A DNA stretch of 64,000 nt from Streptomyces sp. R21 (GCF_041051975.1 NZ_CP163435.1:1550001-1614000), one strand, 5' to 3'. Shown: positions 44,344 through 54,202, counted from the first letter of the stretch. The notes: generated by a model not told the origin, from the letters alone. Translations and numbers: made by a program.

Positions 44344-45260
44344 CCGTTGGCGTCGCACTCCCCCTCCACAACCGGATCGACAGCACGGTGCATCTCGCGC
44401 GGGAGGCCCACGAGGCCGGACTGCGCTCGGCGTGGTTGGGCCAGACCTTCGCGTACGACTCCCCCACGCTCGCCGCGATCGTCGGCCGCGAGGTGCCCGG
44501 ACTGCACGTCGGGACCGCCGCGATCCCCGTCTTCGGCCGCCATCCGTTGCTGCTCTCCAGCCAGGCCCAGACGGCCCAGGCCGCGACCGGCGGCCGCTAC
44601 CACCTCGGCCTGGCGCTCGGCACGAAGCACCTCACCGAGACGGGCTTCGGTATCCCGTACGAGCGCCCCATCGCCCGGCTCCGTGAGTTCCTGATCGCCC
44701 TGCGCCAGCTCGTGGAAACCGGCAGCGCCGACTTCCGCGGAGAACTGCTGACCGCCACCACACCGCTGCCGGCGGCGGTGCCGGGCGGCGCCGAGCCGCC
44801 GGTGCCGCTCCTCGTCGCAGCCATGGCGCCGCAGGCACTGCGCGCCTCCGGCGAACTCGCCGACGGCATCCTGCCGCTGCTGGCCGGCCCGCGGGCCCTC
44901 GCCGAGCACATCGTCCCGGCCGTCACCGCCGCGGCCGAGTCGGCGGGCCGGACGGCACCCCGGATCGTGGCCTTCGTGCCCGGTGTGGTCACCGCCGACG
45001 TCGAGACGGTACGGGAGACCGCGACCGAGACGCTCGCCTTCTACGAGCAGTTCCCCTCCTACCAGCGCGTCATCGGCCTCTCCGGCGGCACCCGGGCCGC
45101 CGACCTGGCCGTCATCGGTGACGAGGAGACCGTCGCCGCCGAGGTACGCCGCTACCGCGAAGCCGGCGCGACGGAGGTGGTGTTCACCGCGACGGACCTC
45201 GGCGGCGAGGAGGACCGGCGCCGTACCTGGAAGCTGCTCGGCGAGCTGGCGAACGGCTGA
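44340..45260 (+). CDS. luciferase-like monooxygenase, F420-dependent-type
   Basis: 306 aa. MTVGVALPLHNRIDSTVHLAREAHEAGLRSAWLGQTFAYD opens the barrel; GTAAIPVFGRHPLLLSSQAQTAQAATGGRYHLGLALGTKH is typical of actinobacterial F420-dependent LLM enzymes. Third gene of the SAM-controlled operon. Flavin or F420 use cannot be decided by eye. No ribosome site is obvious; coupling to upstream translation is likely. Confidence 0.8.
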   Translation: MTVGVALPLHNRIDSTVHLAREAHEAGLRSAWLGQTFAYDSPTLAAIVGREVPGLHVGTAAIPVFGRHPLLLSSQAQTAQAATGGRYHLGLALGTKHLTETGFGIPYERPIARLREFLIALRQLVETGSADFRGELLTATTPLPAAVPGGAEPPVPLLVAAMAPQALRASGELADGILPLLAGPRALAEHIVPAVTAAAESAGRTAPRIVAFVPGVVTADVETVRETATETLAFYEQFPSYQRVIGLSGGTRAADLAVIGDEETVAAEVRRYREAGATEVVFTATDLGGEEDRRRTWKLLGELANG

Positions 45261-45345
45261 GGCACCTCACACCAGAGGGGCGGACCAGTCAGGGATGCCC
45301 GCCGCGTGGCAGCTCCCGAAGACCTGCCGGGCGCTTGTCAGGGAC

Positions 45346-46344
45346 TCACCCGGCTCCTTGCTCCGCGACAGCGAGCACGGTCTTCCCGTGGGTGCCCCCG
45401 GCCTCGAAGAGCCGGTGGACCTCGGCGACATCCGCCCACGGGAGGACGGTCGGAGGGGCGTAGGGAAGCGCTCCGGAGGCGAGCGCGGACAGCGCCCTGG
45501 ACAGGTGCTCGCCGATCGTGGCGGGGGAACGGCGGGCGACGTCACCGATGTTGTACCCGGCGACGGTCCGGCTGTTCTTCCACAGGTCGAACACGTCCGC
45601 CCTCCAGTCCGCGTGCCGCCCCAGGTCCCCATAGGCGACGACCCGGCCGAAGGGGGCCAGGACCTGCAGGCTCGCCTGCCGCACCGGGCCTCCGACCGGG
45701 TCCAGCACCAGGTCCACCCCACGACCTTCGGTGACCTCCCGGACCGCGTCCTCGAAGTCTTCCCGGACGAACAACGCGTCGTAGCCCAGCGCGGCGGCCA
45801 GCTGCGTCTTTTCCGTGGAACCCACGGTGCCGAAGACGCGCGCCGCGCCGAGCCCACGCGCGATCCGCGCCGCGGCCGAACCGACCCCGCCGGCCGCCGC
45901 ATGAATGAGCACGCTCTCGCCGTCGCCCAGCCGCCCGGCGTCCGCCAGCACGCCGTAAGCCGTCGGATACACGCACGGCACCCCCGCCGCGTGTGCCAAC
46001 GGGAGCCCGCCCACCGGCCGGACGAAGTCCGCGTCGACCACGACGAACTCGGCGTACCCTCCGAAGCCCGGAAGGTAGGCGGCCACCTGCTCACCGACAG
46101 CCGGCCCGTGCACTGCGCTGCCGAGCGCGGCCACCGTGCCGGAGACCTCCAGCCCGGGCACGTCATAGCCACCGGGGCCATCGGGCTCGCCGAACTCGCC
46201 ACGCCGGTGCTGCACCTCGGCGAAGTTCACCCCGGCGTACGCGACCTCGATCAGCACCTGGCCGGGGCCGGGCGCCGGTGTCGGCACCTGGACCTCCTCC
46301 AGGACCTCAGGTCCGCCATTCGACTTGAATCCGTATGCACGCAC
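45346..46344 (-). CDS. zinc-independent quinone oxidoreductase (MDR family)
   Basis: 332 aa. GroES-like start VRAYGFKSNGGPEVLEEVQVPTPAPGPGQVLIEVAYAGVNF, then NADPH-binding VLIHAAAGGVGSAAARIARGLG. No catalytic zinc Cys/His set. GTG 46344 follows GAGGAG. Ends convergently with the SAM-controlled operon. Reduces quinones or enones with NADPH; substrate unknown. Confidence 0.9.
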   Translation of the reverse strand: MRAYGFKSNGGPEVLEEVQVPTPAPGPGQVLIEVAYAGVNFAEVQHRRGEFGEPDGPGGYDVPGLEVSGTVAALGSAVHGPAVGEQVAAYLPGFGGYAEFVVVDADFVRPVGGLPLAHAAGVPCVYPTAYGVLADAGRLGDGESVLIHAAAGGVGSAAARIARGLGAARVFGTVGSTEKTQLAAALGYDALFVREDFEDAVREVTEGRGVDLVLDPVGGPVRQASLQVLAPFGRVVAYGDLGRHADWRADVFDLWKNSRTVAGYNIGDVARRSPATIGEHLSRALSALASGALPYAPPTVLPWADVAEVHRLFEAGGTHGKTVLAVAEQGAG

Positions 46345-46354
46345 GTGGCACTCC

Positions 46355-48001
46355 TCAGACCAGGTCGAGCGCGTCGAACGCGTAGCTGGGGCTGAGGTAG
46401 CCTCCACCGCCCGCCGAGCCGCTGGCGGCGTCGATGCGCAGGGTGTTGGTGCCGGTCAGCAACTGGGCGGCGGGGATGACGTATTCGTACGTGTGGTTGT
46501 TGCCGCGGTAGCTGCCGACCGTCAGGGTCCGGGTGGAGGGCTCGGTGGCGGCGGCCGGGATGCCGGAGGTCCAGGTGTCGTTGACGGTGATCTGGGGGCG
46601 GCCGCCCGCCTTGGCGGTGGTGATGCCGATACGGAGGGTGCGGTCGGTGGCGGCCTGGGCGGCGGTGAGGGTGAAGGAGACCAACAGGCCCTGGTTGATC
46701 TCCTTGAACTGGTAGGCGGGCCAGGCCGAGGCCGTCGAGGTGCCGATGACGTAGGTGCCGGCGGTCCAAGGGGCGGCGCGGGAGTCGGAGGGGTGGGCAT
46801 AGGTGACGAGGGCGGCGTTCTTGAAGCCGGCCGGGGTGCCGTTCCAGTCGCCGATGCGCCAGATGGCGGGGTCGGCGGCGGGGTCGCCGGTGATCGTGAT
46901 GGTGTGCACGGTGGTGACGGCGCCCGCGGTGACTGTGACGTCCTGGGTGTGCACGGCGAGTTCGCCCTTGTAGACGGTGAGGGTGTACGTGCCGGGCAGG
47001 ATGCCGGGGACCGCGTACTTGCCGGTGCCGGCGTCCGCCTTCCCCCAGTACTGGGCATCGGAGTTGGACACGCCCACGACATAGGGGTACGCAGTGTCCC
47101 GCCCCGCGAGCCCGTTGCCGACGATCCGCCCGCGACCGCCCGCCCCGGTCCAGCCCGCCAGCCCGAGGGCATCCACCCAGGCGGTGTTGTCGCGCCCGGA
47201 CACGGCGGCGGTCGGCGCGGACCCGTCGGTGAAGGCCAGGACGTACGGGCCGTGCAGGCCGAAGCGCTCGGCCTCCGTCTGGCCCTCGGCGTAGTAGAGG
47301 TGCTCGTAGAGCCCGGCGCCGGACTCGTTGCCGTGCCGTAGCAGCTGACGGATGAAGGGGCCGCCGGAGTCCTTCTCCTTGGTGGAGCGGACGACCCAGA
47401 TCGAAGCGGCGGAGGAGCTGAAGCCGAAGTAGTCGTAGTCGATGGTCCGCAGGTTGGAGAAGTGCTTGGCCCTGGTGGTCCCGTCGGCCTTGGCGAAGAT
47501 GTCGGCGGACTCGATGACGGTGTCGGAGTTGGACCAGGTGTCCGAGTAGGTGGTGGGGAAGATGGCGGGCTTCAGGCGCGCGATGTAGCGGCTGGCGGTG
47601 ACGGAGGTGTCGGGCTTGTAGGTGAAGAGGTAGATGTTGTTCTGGCCGCTGCGTGCCGCGTAGTAGTGGATCAGAGTGCCGTGGACGACCTTGATGAGGA
47701 CGACTCCGGTGGCGGGCGTGGAGATCGTCACCGTCGAGGTGCCGAGACCGCTCTCGATGTGCGAGTTCTTGCCGTCATAGCCCTGGTACTCGGTGCCGTT
47801 GTAGACGAAGGACGAGAGGTCGCCGTTGCTGTGGTTGACCTTGAAGACCAGGCCGGCGCCGGTGTCGACGACGTAGTTGGTGCCGTCGTCGGTGTAGCCG
47901 AAGTTCGCGGCCGAGGCGGTGACGGGGGTGGCGAGGGCCAGGGCGAGCCCGGCCGCCGAGGCGAGGACGGTACGGCGGGACAGCGGGCTGTCGTACGGCA
48001 T
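46355..48001 (-). CDS. rhamnogalacturonan lyase (PL4-like), secreted
   Basis: 548 aa. Tat signal SRRTVLASAAGLALALATPVTASA. N-terminal supersandwich (residues 33-290), a fibronectin-like middle domain (LPGTYTLTVYKGELAVHTQDVTV), then a galactose-binding-like C-terminal domain ending SYAFDALDLV, which is the three-domain layout of PL4. Cleaves rhamnogalacturonan I backbone by beta-elimination outside the cell. ATG follows AGGAG. The 251 bases upstream hold GAACGTTTC, perhaps half of a LacI-type operator, and no gene. Confidence 0.85.
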   Translation of the reverse strand: MPYDSPLSRRTVLASAAGLALALATPVTASAANFGYTDDGTNYVVDTGAGLVFKVNHSNGDLSSFVYNGTEYQGYDGKNSHIESGLGTSTVTISTPATGVVLIKVVHGTLIHYYAARSGQNNIYLFTYKPDTSVTASRYIARLKPAIFPTTYSDTWSNSDTVIESADIFAKADGTTRAKHFSNLRTIDYDYFGFSSSAASIWVVRSTKEKDSGGPFIRQLLRHGNESGAGLYEHLYYAEGQTEAERFGLHGPYVLAFTDGSAPTAAVSGRDNTAWVDALGLAGWTGAGGRGRIVGNGLAGRDTAYPYVVGVSNSDAQYWGKADAGTGKYAVPGILPGTYTLTVYKGELAVHTQDVTVTAGAVTTVHTITITGDPAADPAIWRIGDWNGTPAGFKNAALVTYAHPSDSRAAPWTAGTYVIGTSTASAWPAYQFKEINQGLLVSFTLTAAQAATDRTLRIGITTAKAGGRPQITVNDTWTSGIPAAATEPSTRTLTVGSYRGNNHTYEYVIPAAQLLTGTNTLRIDAASGSAGGGGYLSPSYAFDALDLV

Positions 48002-48251
48002 GCGGACAACTCCTGTGGCACGAGGGGAGGTTGAGGAAGGGAGCCACAAGCCTGCCCGCCCGAGCGGCTCCGCACGAAGATCGGCGGCCGATGGCCACGA
48101 AGATGTAATGGCACGCCACATTCGGTCCCGACATATGGGATTCAGCAGACGATTCGACCGATCATGAACGTTTCTTTTCATTTCTGTGGCTTTACCGATC
48201 ACGCAGGTCGGTTCCCGGACGCTCCTGGCCGTCTGCCGAAGGGGACACGCG

Positions 48252-48291
48252 AAAAAAGGGCCCTCGCAGACTCTCGTCTGCGAAGACCCTT
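48252..48291 (-). terminator. intrinsic terminator of the tRNA-Pro gene
   Basis: On the minus strand: stem TCGCAGAC-GAGA-GTCTGCGA extended by AGGGT/GCCCT, followed by six T. Starts 8 bases after the tRNA end. Confidence 0.85.
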
Positions 48292-48298
48292 CGCACCG

Positions 48299-48372
<74 letters not shown>

Positions 48373-48415
48373 GTGCGTTCACCCGCGGTTTCCCGCGTGA
48401 TCGTGCAGGTAAACC

Positions 48416-49366
48416 CTACCGCACGCGAGCAGCGGGGCTGGCCCGGACCGGCGCGTGCAGGTCCGCCGCCGCGGTGCGCAGCGCGTCGGCAAGGCGGGCA
48501 GCCGGTTCCGGGAGGGGGCGCGGGAGGCCGGCCAGGACGAGGCGGCGGTGTTCCTCGGGGCCACCGCGGACCGTCAGGATGCGTACGCCGGGGGGCGCGG
48601 CGGCGGTGAGGGAGGCGGGCACGGTGGTCAGGCCGCAGCCGGCGGCGACGAGGTTGAGCTTGGCCAGCCAGTCGCGGGCCGTGTGCGCGATGACGGGGCG
48701 CTCGTCGAGGCCGGGCCAGACGCCCATCAGCCGTTCGTCGCCCGAGGAGGCGCCGGCGATCCAGTGTTGGCCGCGGAGTTCGGCGATATCGACGCAGTCG
48801 TGCGCGGCGAGGGGATGACTTGCGGGGACGGCCAGGCACAGGCTGCGCTCGCTGAGGGTCTGCACTCTCAGCGGCGGCGTCTCCGTGTCGAGCGGCCGGA
48901 AGGGCGGCATCGATGCCAGCAGGGCGAGGTCCAGCGTGCCGGCGCGCAGCGCGCGGACCAGGGCCGGGGTGCTGCCCTCCCGGGTGGTGACGGTGATGGC
49001 CGGGTGGCTGCGGCGCAGCGCGGCGACGGCTCGCGGGAGCAGAACGGCGCCCGCGCTGGCGAACCAGCCCAGGCGCACGGTTCCCGCTTCGGCGGGCAGC
49101 CCGGCGAGTTCGCGCGCCGTGGCGTCGATCTGGTCGAGCACCGTCACGGCGCGGCGCAGCACGATGTGCCCGGCGTCGGTCAGCCGTACTCCGTCGCGGC
49201 GCCGCTCCAACAGGGGTGCCCGTGCGGCCCGTTCCAGTGAGGCGATCTGCCGGGACACCGCGGACTGGGTGTATCCGAGCGCCGCCGCGGCCGCGGTGAG
49301 CGTGCCACGTTCGGCCACCTCACGGAAGACGCGGAGCGCGACGAGCGAGACATCGGTGAAGTCCAT
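48416..49366 (-). CDS. LysR family transcriptional regulator
   Basis: 316 aa. Helix-turn-helix LRVFREVAERGTLTAAAAALGYTQSAVSRQIASLERAARAPLLERRRDGVRLTDAG, then a periplasmic-binding-like effector domain (TVRLGWFASAGAVLLPRAVAAL). Divergent from an SDR gene with 71 bases between them, the usual LysR target arrangement. Effector unknown. Confidence 0.93.
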   Translation of the reverse strand: MDFTDVSLVALRVFREVAERGTLTAAAAALGYTQSAVSRQIASLERAARAPLLERRRDGVRLTDAGHIVLRRAVTVLDQIDATARELAGLPAEAGTVRLGWFASAGAVLLPRAVAALRRSHPAITVTTREGSTPALVRALRAGTLDLALLASMPPFRPLDTETPPLRVQTLSERSLCLAVPASHPLAAHDCVDIAELRGQHWIAGASSGDERLMGVWPGLDERPVIAHTARDWLAKLNLVAAGCGLTTVPASLTAAAPPGVRILTVRGGPEEHRRLVLAGLPRPLPEPAARLADALRTAAADLHAPVRASPAARVR

Positions 49367-49437
49367 GACTTTTACGCATACCAGAGGTGAGCAGCTTTCG
49401 TTGGACGCATGGCCGAACCGTTCCTAGCGTGGTGGTC

Positions 49438-50325
49438 ATGACTGTTGCACGCATTGCTCTTGTCACCGGCGCCAACCAGGGCCTCGGCTTCGCCCTCGCC
49501 GCGGGGCTGGCCGCCCGGCTGGGCCCGGACGACCTGGTCCTGCTCACCGGGCGCAATGCCCAGCGGGTCGCGGACGCCGCGTCACGCGTCGCCGAGGCTC
49601 CCGCCACCCGCAGCCGGGTGGAGGGCCGGGTGCTCGACGTCTCCGACGCCGACGCCGTGGCCCGTGCGGCCGCCGAACTCCGGGCGCGCTACGGCGGAGT
49701 GGACATCGTCGTGTCCAACGCCAGCGCCATGCTCACGCCCGACCTGACGCAGGCCGAACAGGCCGACGCGTTCATCGGAGTCGCCAACGGGGGCGCGCAC
49801 GCGGTGCTCCGCTCGTTCGGCCCGGTGCTGCGTCCGGGCGGGCGCCTGCTCGTGGTGGCCAGTTCGCTCGGCACGCTCGGCCATCTCGATCCCCCGCTCC
49901 GGCCGCTGTTCGACGGCGCCTCCCTCGACGAGGTGGAGAAGGTCGTCGCGTCCTGGCTCGCCGCGATCCGGGCGGGCACGTCGGAGGAGTCGGGCTGGCC
50001 ACAGTGGATCAACGTCCCGTCCAAGGTGGCCCAGGTCGCCGCCGTGCGCGCGGTCGCGGCCGAGCGCCGGGCCGCCGACCTGGCGCAGAACACCCTGATC
50101 GCGGCGGTGTGCCCCGGGCTCGTGGACACCCCGCTCTCCCGGCCGTGGTTCGCCGACTTCAGCCACGCGCAGACCCCGGCGCAGGCCGCGGTCGCCGTAC
50201 TCGACCTGCTGCTGGCCGAACGCGTCGACCCGGCGACGTACGGCGAACTCGTCCGCTTCGGCGAGGTCGTGCCCTGGCGCGAGGGGACACCGCCCGCCCA
50301 CCAGGAGCGACTGCTCTCCAACTAG
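49438..50325 (+). CDS. short-chain dehydrogenase/reductase with atypical active site
   Basis: 295 aa. Cofactor motif LVTGANQGLGFALA, GVDIVVSNAS in place of NNAG, and VVASSLGTLGHL with the catalytic Ser. The Y-x-x-x-K motif reads N-V-P-S-K, so the Tyr is replaced by Asn. It resembles carbonyl-reductase-like SDRs, which have an insert before this motif, as here. TAGCGT eight bases before the ATG suggests a leaderless transcript. Probable target of the divergent LysR. It may be inactive or use another proton donor. Confidence 0.85.
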   Translation: MTVARIALVTGANQGLGFALAAGLAARLGPDDLVLLTGRNAQRVADAASRVAEAPATRSRVEGRVLDVSDADAVARAAAELRARYGGVDIVVSNASAMLTPDLTQAEQADAFIGVANGGAHAVLRSFGPVLRPGGRLLVVASSLGTLGHLDPPLRPLFDGASLDEVEKVVASWLAAIRAGTSEESGWPQWINVPSKVAQVAAVRAVAAERRAADLAQNTLIAAVCPGLVDTPLSRPWFADFSHAQTPAQAAVAVLDLLLAERVDPATYGELVRFGEVVPWREGTPPAHQERLLSN

Positions 50326-50382
50326 CCCTGCAGTCAGCTCAGTTGAGCCTCCGCCCAGTTACGAAGGAGCCGTACGGTGCGC

Positions 50383-51501
50383 TCAGCTGTCGTAGTCGAC
50401 CGTCAGTGTGTCCGAGACGGGGAACGTCTGGCAGGTCAGGACGTAGCCCGCGTCGACCTCGGCGGGTTCGAGGGCGTAGTTGCGGCGCATGTCGGCCTCG
50501 CCCTCGGTGACCAGGGCACGGCAGGTGCCACAGACACCGCCCTTGCAGGCGAAGGGCATGTCCGGGCGGAGGCGGGTGGCCGAGTCGAGGATGGTGGTGT
50601 CGCGGGAGATCGGGGAGGTGGTGGAGCGGCCGTCGAGGGTGAGGGTGACCCGGCTGACGGGACCCTCCACGGACGCGTCCTTGTGGCGTACGGGCTCTAC
50701 GGGATCATCGTCGGCATAGAACAGCTCCTGGTGGACCCGGTCGCCGGGGACACCGAGCCCGGCGAGGACCGCCTGGGCGTCGCGGACCATGCCGTGCGGG
50801 CCGCACAGCCACCAGTGGTCGGCGCTCGCCACGTCGACCAGGCCGTCGATGAGCGCGGCGAGGCGGTCACCGTCGAGACGGCCGGTGAGCAGGTCGGCCT
50901 CGCGCGGTTCGCGGGAGAGGACGTGCGCCAGCTGGAAGCGGGTGGGGTACTCGTCCTTCAGGTCGGCGAGTTCGTCGGCGAACATCACCGTGTCGGTGCG
51001 CCGGTTGCCGTAGAAGAGGGTGACGCGGGAGCGGGAGTCGACGGCGAGGACGGACTCGGCGATGGACATCATGGGCGTGATGCCGCTGCCGGCCGCGATG
51101 AGGACGTGGTGGCCGGGCGTGCTCGGGTCAGGCGTGAACGCGCCGGTGGGGGCCATCACTTCGACGCTGTCTCCGGGGCGCACGTCGTGGACGAGCCAGG
51201 AGGAGAACAGGCCGCCGGGCACCACCCGTACGCCGATACGGGGCTCCGCGCCGACCGGGGCGCAGATCGAGTACGAGCGCCGCTCGTCCCGCCCGTCGGT
51301 TCGGCGCCGCAGCGTGAGCGACTGGCCGGGCGCGAACGCGAACTCCTCGGCCAGTTCGCCCGGTACCTCGAAGCTGACGGCGACCGCGTCCTCGCACAGC
51401 CGCTGCACCGCGGCCACGCGGAGCGTGTGGAAGGCCGGGCGGCGGCGGGTGCGCGGCGCCGCGGCCTGAGCGCGGGCGGCCGGGGCCAGCAGGTCTTCCA
51501 T
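50383..51501 (-). CDS. paaE: phenylacetyl-CoA epoxidase, reductase subunit
   Basis: 372 aa. Ferredoxin-NADP reductase-like FAD domain (RRSYSICAP; GSGITPMMSI; CGPHGMVRDAQ), then a C-terminal 2Fe-2S ferredoxin with CKGGVCGTCRALV and a later Cys in VLTCQTFP. Delivers electrons to the PaaA-C core. ATG overlaps the paaD stop as TGATG. Last gene of paaABCDE. Confidence 0.95.
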   Translation of the reverse strand: MEDLLAPAARAQAAAPRTRRRPAFHTLRVAAVQRLCEDAVAVSFEVPGELAEEFAFAPGQSLTLRRRTDGRDERRSYSICAPVGAEPRIGVRVVPGGLFSSWLVHDVRPGDSVEVMAPTGAFTPDPSTPGHHVLIAAGSGITPMMSIAESVLAVDSRSRVTLFYGNRRTDTVMFADELADLKDEYPTRFQLAHVLSREPREADLLTGRLDGDRLAALIDGLVDVASADHWWLCGPHGMVRDAQAVLAGLGVPGDRVHQELFYADDDPVEPVRHKDASVEGPVSRVTLTLDGRSTTSPISRDTTILDSATRLRPDMPFACKGGVCGTCRALVTEGEADMRRNYALEPAEVDAGYVLTCQTFPVSDTLTVDYDS

Positions 51502-52022
51502 CAGATCTCCTTGACGTACTCGAACGGCTCGCGGCAGACGCGGCAGCGCCACAGGGCCTTGCAGGACGTGGCGGCGAAGCGGGAGGTTTCCTCGGTGTCC
51601 GCCGAGCCGCACTGCGGGCAGGACACCGTGCGGCGGGTCGGCGAGAGGTCCAGCGGCACCGGCCCGGACGTGCGCCTGGGCGCGGGGCCGGGCGGGGCGA
51701 TGCCGTGCTCGGCGAGCTTGCGGCGGCCGGCCGCCGTGATCCAGTCGGTGGTCCACGGCGGGTCGAGGACGGTGCGGATCTCGACGCGGTCGAATCCGGC
51801 CGCCGTCAGTCGCGCCGAGACGTCCGCGCGCATCTCGGCCATCGCCGGGCAGCCTGAGTAGGTGGGGGTCAGGCTCGCGACGACCGTGCCGTCCGCTGTG
51901 ACCTCGACGTCGCGCAGCACGCCCAGGTCGGCCAGGGTGAGCATGGGCAGCTCGGGGTCCAGCACCTGCTCGGCGATGTGCCGGGCGTGGAGCACGTCCG
52001 CGCGGGGCATGACGGTCACCAT
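51501..52022 (-). CDS. paaD: phenylacetyl-CoA epoxidase maturation protein
   Basis: 173 aa. MIP18/DUF59 domain (VLDPELPMLTLADLGVLRDVEV; TPTYSGCPAM) followed by a C-terminal zinc ribbon, VSCPQCGS with WRCRVC. GGAGG precedes the ATG. Needed for Fe-S or diiron maturation of the epoxidase. Confidence 0.93.
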   Translation of the reverse strand: MVTVMPRADVLHARHIAEQVLDPELPMLTLADLGVLRDVEVTADGTVVASLTPTYSGCPAMAEMRADVSARLTAAGFDRVEIRTVLDPPWTTDWITAAGRRKLAEHGIAPPGPAPRRTSGPVPLDLSPTRRTVSCPQCGSADTEETSRFAATSCKALWRCRVCREPFEYVKEI

Positions 52023-52849
52023 GTCGCCTCCGGGTGTGCGCGGGCCACGCTCTGCAACTCGTCCAGCAGCGGCGCGAGATGCTCGGTGTGGTCGCCGTCC
52101 CGGCCCCGCTCCGGCAGCGTCGCGATCGCGGGCATGGGCAGACCCGCGGCCTCGGTGACCTGGCGCAGGATGTCCGTCACCTCGTCCCGGACGTCGTACG
52201 CGGTGAACAACTCGCCTATATACGGCGCGACTTGGTCGAGTCCCGCCACCATCCGGCGGTGCGACTCCGCCGTGCCGTCCCCCAGCCGCACGGCCCACTC
52301 GGCGGCGTACTGCCGGTGGTAGGTCAGCTCCTTGACGCCCTTGGCGGCGATCGCGGCGAGCACCGGGTCGGGGGACGCGGCGAGCCGCTCGAAGTGGGCC
52401 AGGCGCCAGCTGGACAGCACCAGCAGCCGCACGATCGAGAACGCGAAGTCGCCGACCGGGAGTTCGGCCAGGCGTACGTTGCGGAAGTCACCGGCGTCAC
52501 GGAAGTAGGCGTACGCGTCCTCGCCGCGACCGCTGCCGTCGGCCTGGCCGCAGCGCGCGTACAGCAGACGGGCCTGTCCAAGGAGGTCGAGACCGATGTT
52601 GGCGAGCGCCACCTCCTCCTCCAGCTCCGGTGCGCGCGTGCACCACTCGGCGAGGCGCTGCGCCGAGACCAGCGCGTCGTCGCCGAGCGCCAGGCAGGTC
52701 GCGACGAGTTCGGCGGCGTCGATGCCCTCGGGCACGCGCGTGTCGACGCCGTGCAGCGGGTCCTCGAATCCGGTGCCGAACGCCCAGCGGGCGTCGCTGC
52801 CGTCGTCGTGCCCCTCGGCGAGGGAGAGGTAGACGTGATCGTCACTCAT
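52016..52849 (-). CDS. paaC: phenylacetyl-CoA epoxidase structural subunit
   Basis: 277 aa. Ferritin-like fold: LALGDDALVSAQRLAEWCTRAPELEEEVALANIGLDLLGQARLL and KGVKELTYHRQYAAEWAVRLGDGTAES are family signatures. Structural partner of PaaA. Overlaps paaD by 7 bases. Confidence 0.95.
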   Translation of the reverse strand: MSDDHVYLSLAEGHDDGSDARWAFGTGFEDPLHGVDTRVPEGIDAAELVATCLALGDDALVSAQRLAEWCTRAPELEEEVALANIGLDLLGQARLLYARCGQADGSGRGEDAYAYFRDAGDFRNVRLAELPVGDFAFSIVRLLVLSSWRLAHFERLAASPDPVLAAIAAKGVKELTYHRQYAAEWAVRLGDGTAESHRRMVAGLDQVAPYIGELFTAYDVRDEVTDILRQVTEAAGLPMPAIATLPERGRDGDHTEHLAPLLDELQSVARAHPEATW

Positions 52850-52858
52850 GCCCTGCTC

Positions 52859-53191
52859 CTAGATGTGGGGGACGTCGTCGGGGATGTCGTAGAACGTGGG
52901 GTGGCGGTAGACCTTGTCGGCGCTCGGGGCGAAGAAGGGGTCCTTCTCGTCGCGTGAGGAGGCGGTGATGTGCTCCGAGCGCACCGCCCAGATGCTCACG
53001 CCCTCGTTGCGCCGGGTGTACAGGTCGCGGGCGTGGGTGAGCGCCATCCGGTCGTCGGCCGCGTGCAGCGAGCCGACGTGGACATGGTTGAGACCGCGCT
53101 TGCCGCGCACGAATATCTCGTACAGCGGCCATTCCTTCTTCGTGCTGTCGGCGCCGGTGCTCGCCGTGCCTCTGCTGTCGGTGTCGCTCAT
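52859..53191 (-). CDS. paaB: phenylacetyl-CoA epoxidase subunit PaaB
   Basis: 110 aa. [51 protein letters not shown] is diagnostic. Bridges epoxidase heterodimers. ATG overlaps the paaA stop as ATGA; ends 9 bases before paaC. Confidence 0.95.
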   Translation of the reverse strand: MSDTDSRGTASTGADSTKKEWPLYEIFVRGKRGLNHVHVGSLHAADDRMALTHARDLYTRRNEGVSIWAVRSEHITASSRDEKDPFFAPSADKVYRHPTFYDIPDDVPHI

Positions 53192-54186
53192 GCCACCGCG
53201 CCTTCCTCAAGTCGCTTGCTCTGCTTGGCCGCGTGGGCGGTGGCCGCCTCGCGCACCCAGGCGCCTTCCTCGTGCGCGGCCCGGCGCCGCGAGACCCGCT
53301 CCGTGTTGCACGGCCCGTCCCCGCTGATCACCCGCTGGAGTTCGGACCAGTCGGGGGTGCCGAAGTCGTGGCGGCCGCGCTCCTCGTTCCAGCGCAGCTC
53401 CGGGTCGGGCAGCGTCACGCCCAGCTTCTCGGCCTGCGGGACGGTCATGTCGACGAAGCGCTGGCGCAGCTCGTCGTTGCTGTGCCGCTTGATCTTCCAC
53501 GCCATCGACCGGGCCGAGTTGGGCGAGTCGCCGTCGGGCGGGCCGAACATCATCAGCGACGGCCACCACCAGCGGTCCACCGCGTCCTGGACCATGGCGC
53601 GCTGTGCGTCGGTGCCGCGCATCATCGTCATCAGCAGTTCGTAGCCCTGCCGCTGGTGGAACGACTCCTCCTTGCAGACCCGCACCATCGCCCGCGCGTA
53701 CGGCCCGTACGAACTGCGGCACAGCGGGACCTGGTTGCAGATCGCCGCGCCGTCCACGAACCAGCCGATCACGCCGACGTCGGCGAAGCTCCGGGTCGGG
53801 TAGTTGAAGATCGACGAGTACTTCTGCCGGCCCTCGATCAGCCGCTCCGTCAGGTCCGCGCGGTCCGCGCCCAGCGTCTCCGCCGCCGAGTACAGGTACA
53901 GCCCGTGTCCGGCCTCGTCCTGGACCTTCGCGAACAGGATCGCCTTGCGGCGCAGCGACGGCGCCCGGGTGATCCAGTCGCCCTCCGGCTGCATGCCGAT
54001 GATCTCCGAGTGCGCGTGCTGGGCGATCTGCCGGACGAGCGTCTTGCGGTAGCCCTCCGGCATCCAGTCACGCGGCTCGACCCGCTGGTCCCGCGCGATC
54101 GTCGCGTCGAACTGCTCCTGAAGCTCCGGCTCCGCAGGACCGGCGGACGGCGCGGAGGGTGAGGCACTGGATTGTGTGGTGGCCAT
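53188..54186 (-). CDS. paaA: phenylacetyl-CoA 1,2-epoxidase catalytic subunit
   Basis: 332 aa. Ferritin-like diiron protein: [20 protein letters not shown] and [18 protein letters not shown] supply the Glu/His ligands (E-x-x-H pairs). Opens the aromatic ring of phenylacetyl-CoA by epoxidation. ATG 54186 is chosen; a TTG nine bases earlier would fuse with the ribosome site. A palindromic operator lies 17 bases upstream. Confidence 0.95.
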   Translation of the reverse strand: MATTQSSASPSAPSAGPAEPELQEQFDATIARDQRVEPRDWMPEGYRKTLVRQIAQHAHSEIIGMQPEGDWITRAPSLRRKAILFAKVQDEAGHGLYLYSAAETLGADRADLTERLIEGRQKYSSIFNYPTRSFADVGVIGWFVDGAAICNQVPLCRSSYGPYARAMVRVCKEESFHQRQGYELLMTMMRGTDAQRAMVQDAVDRWWWPSLMMFGPPDGDSPNSARSMAWKIKRHSNDELRQRFVDMTVPQAEKLGVTLPDPELRWNEERGRHDFGTPDWSELQRVISGDGPCNTERVSRRRAAHEEGAWVREAATAHAAKQSKRLEEGAVA

Positions 54187-54202
54187 CGAAACCAACTTCC
54201 CA

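Noticed and set aside
46325..47341. 338-codon plus-strand frame, Gly/Val-rich
   Set aside because: Mirror of the rhamnogalacturonan lyase gene; low complexity and no ribosome site.
48143..48180. GAACGTTTC as a LacI-type operator for the lyase
   Set aside because: One base short of the usual GAAACGTTTC palindrome and no regulator gene adjacent; left as a note only.
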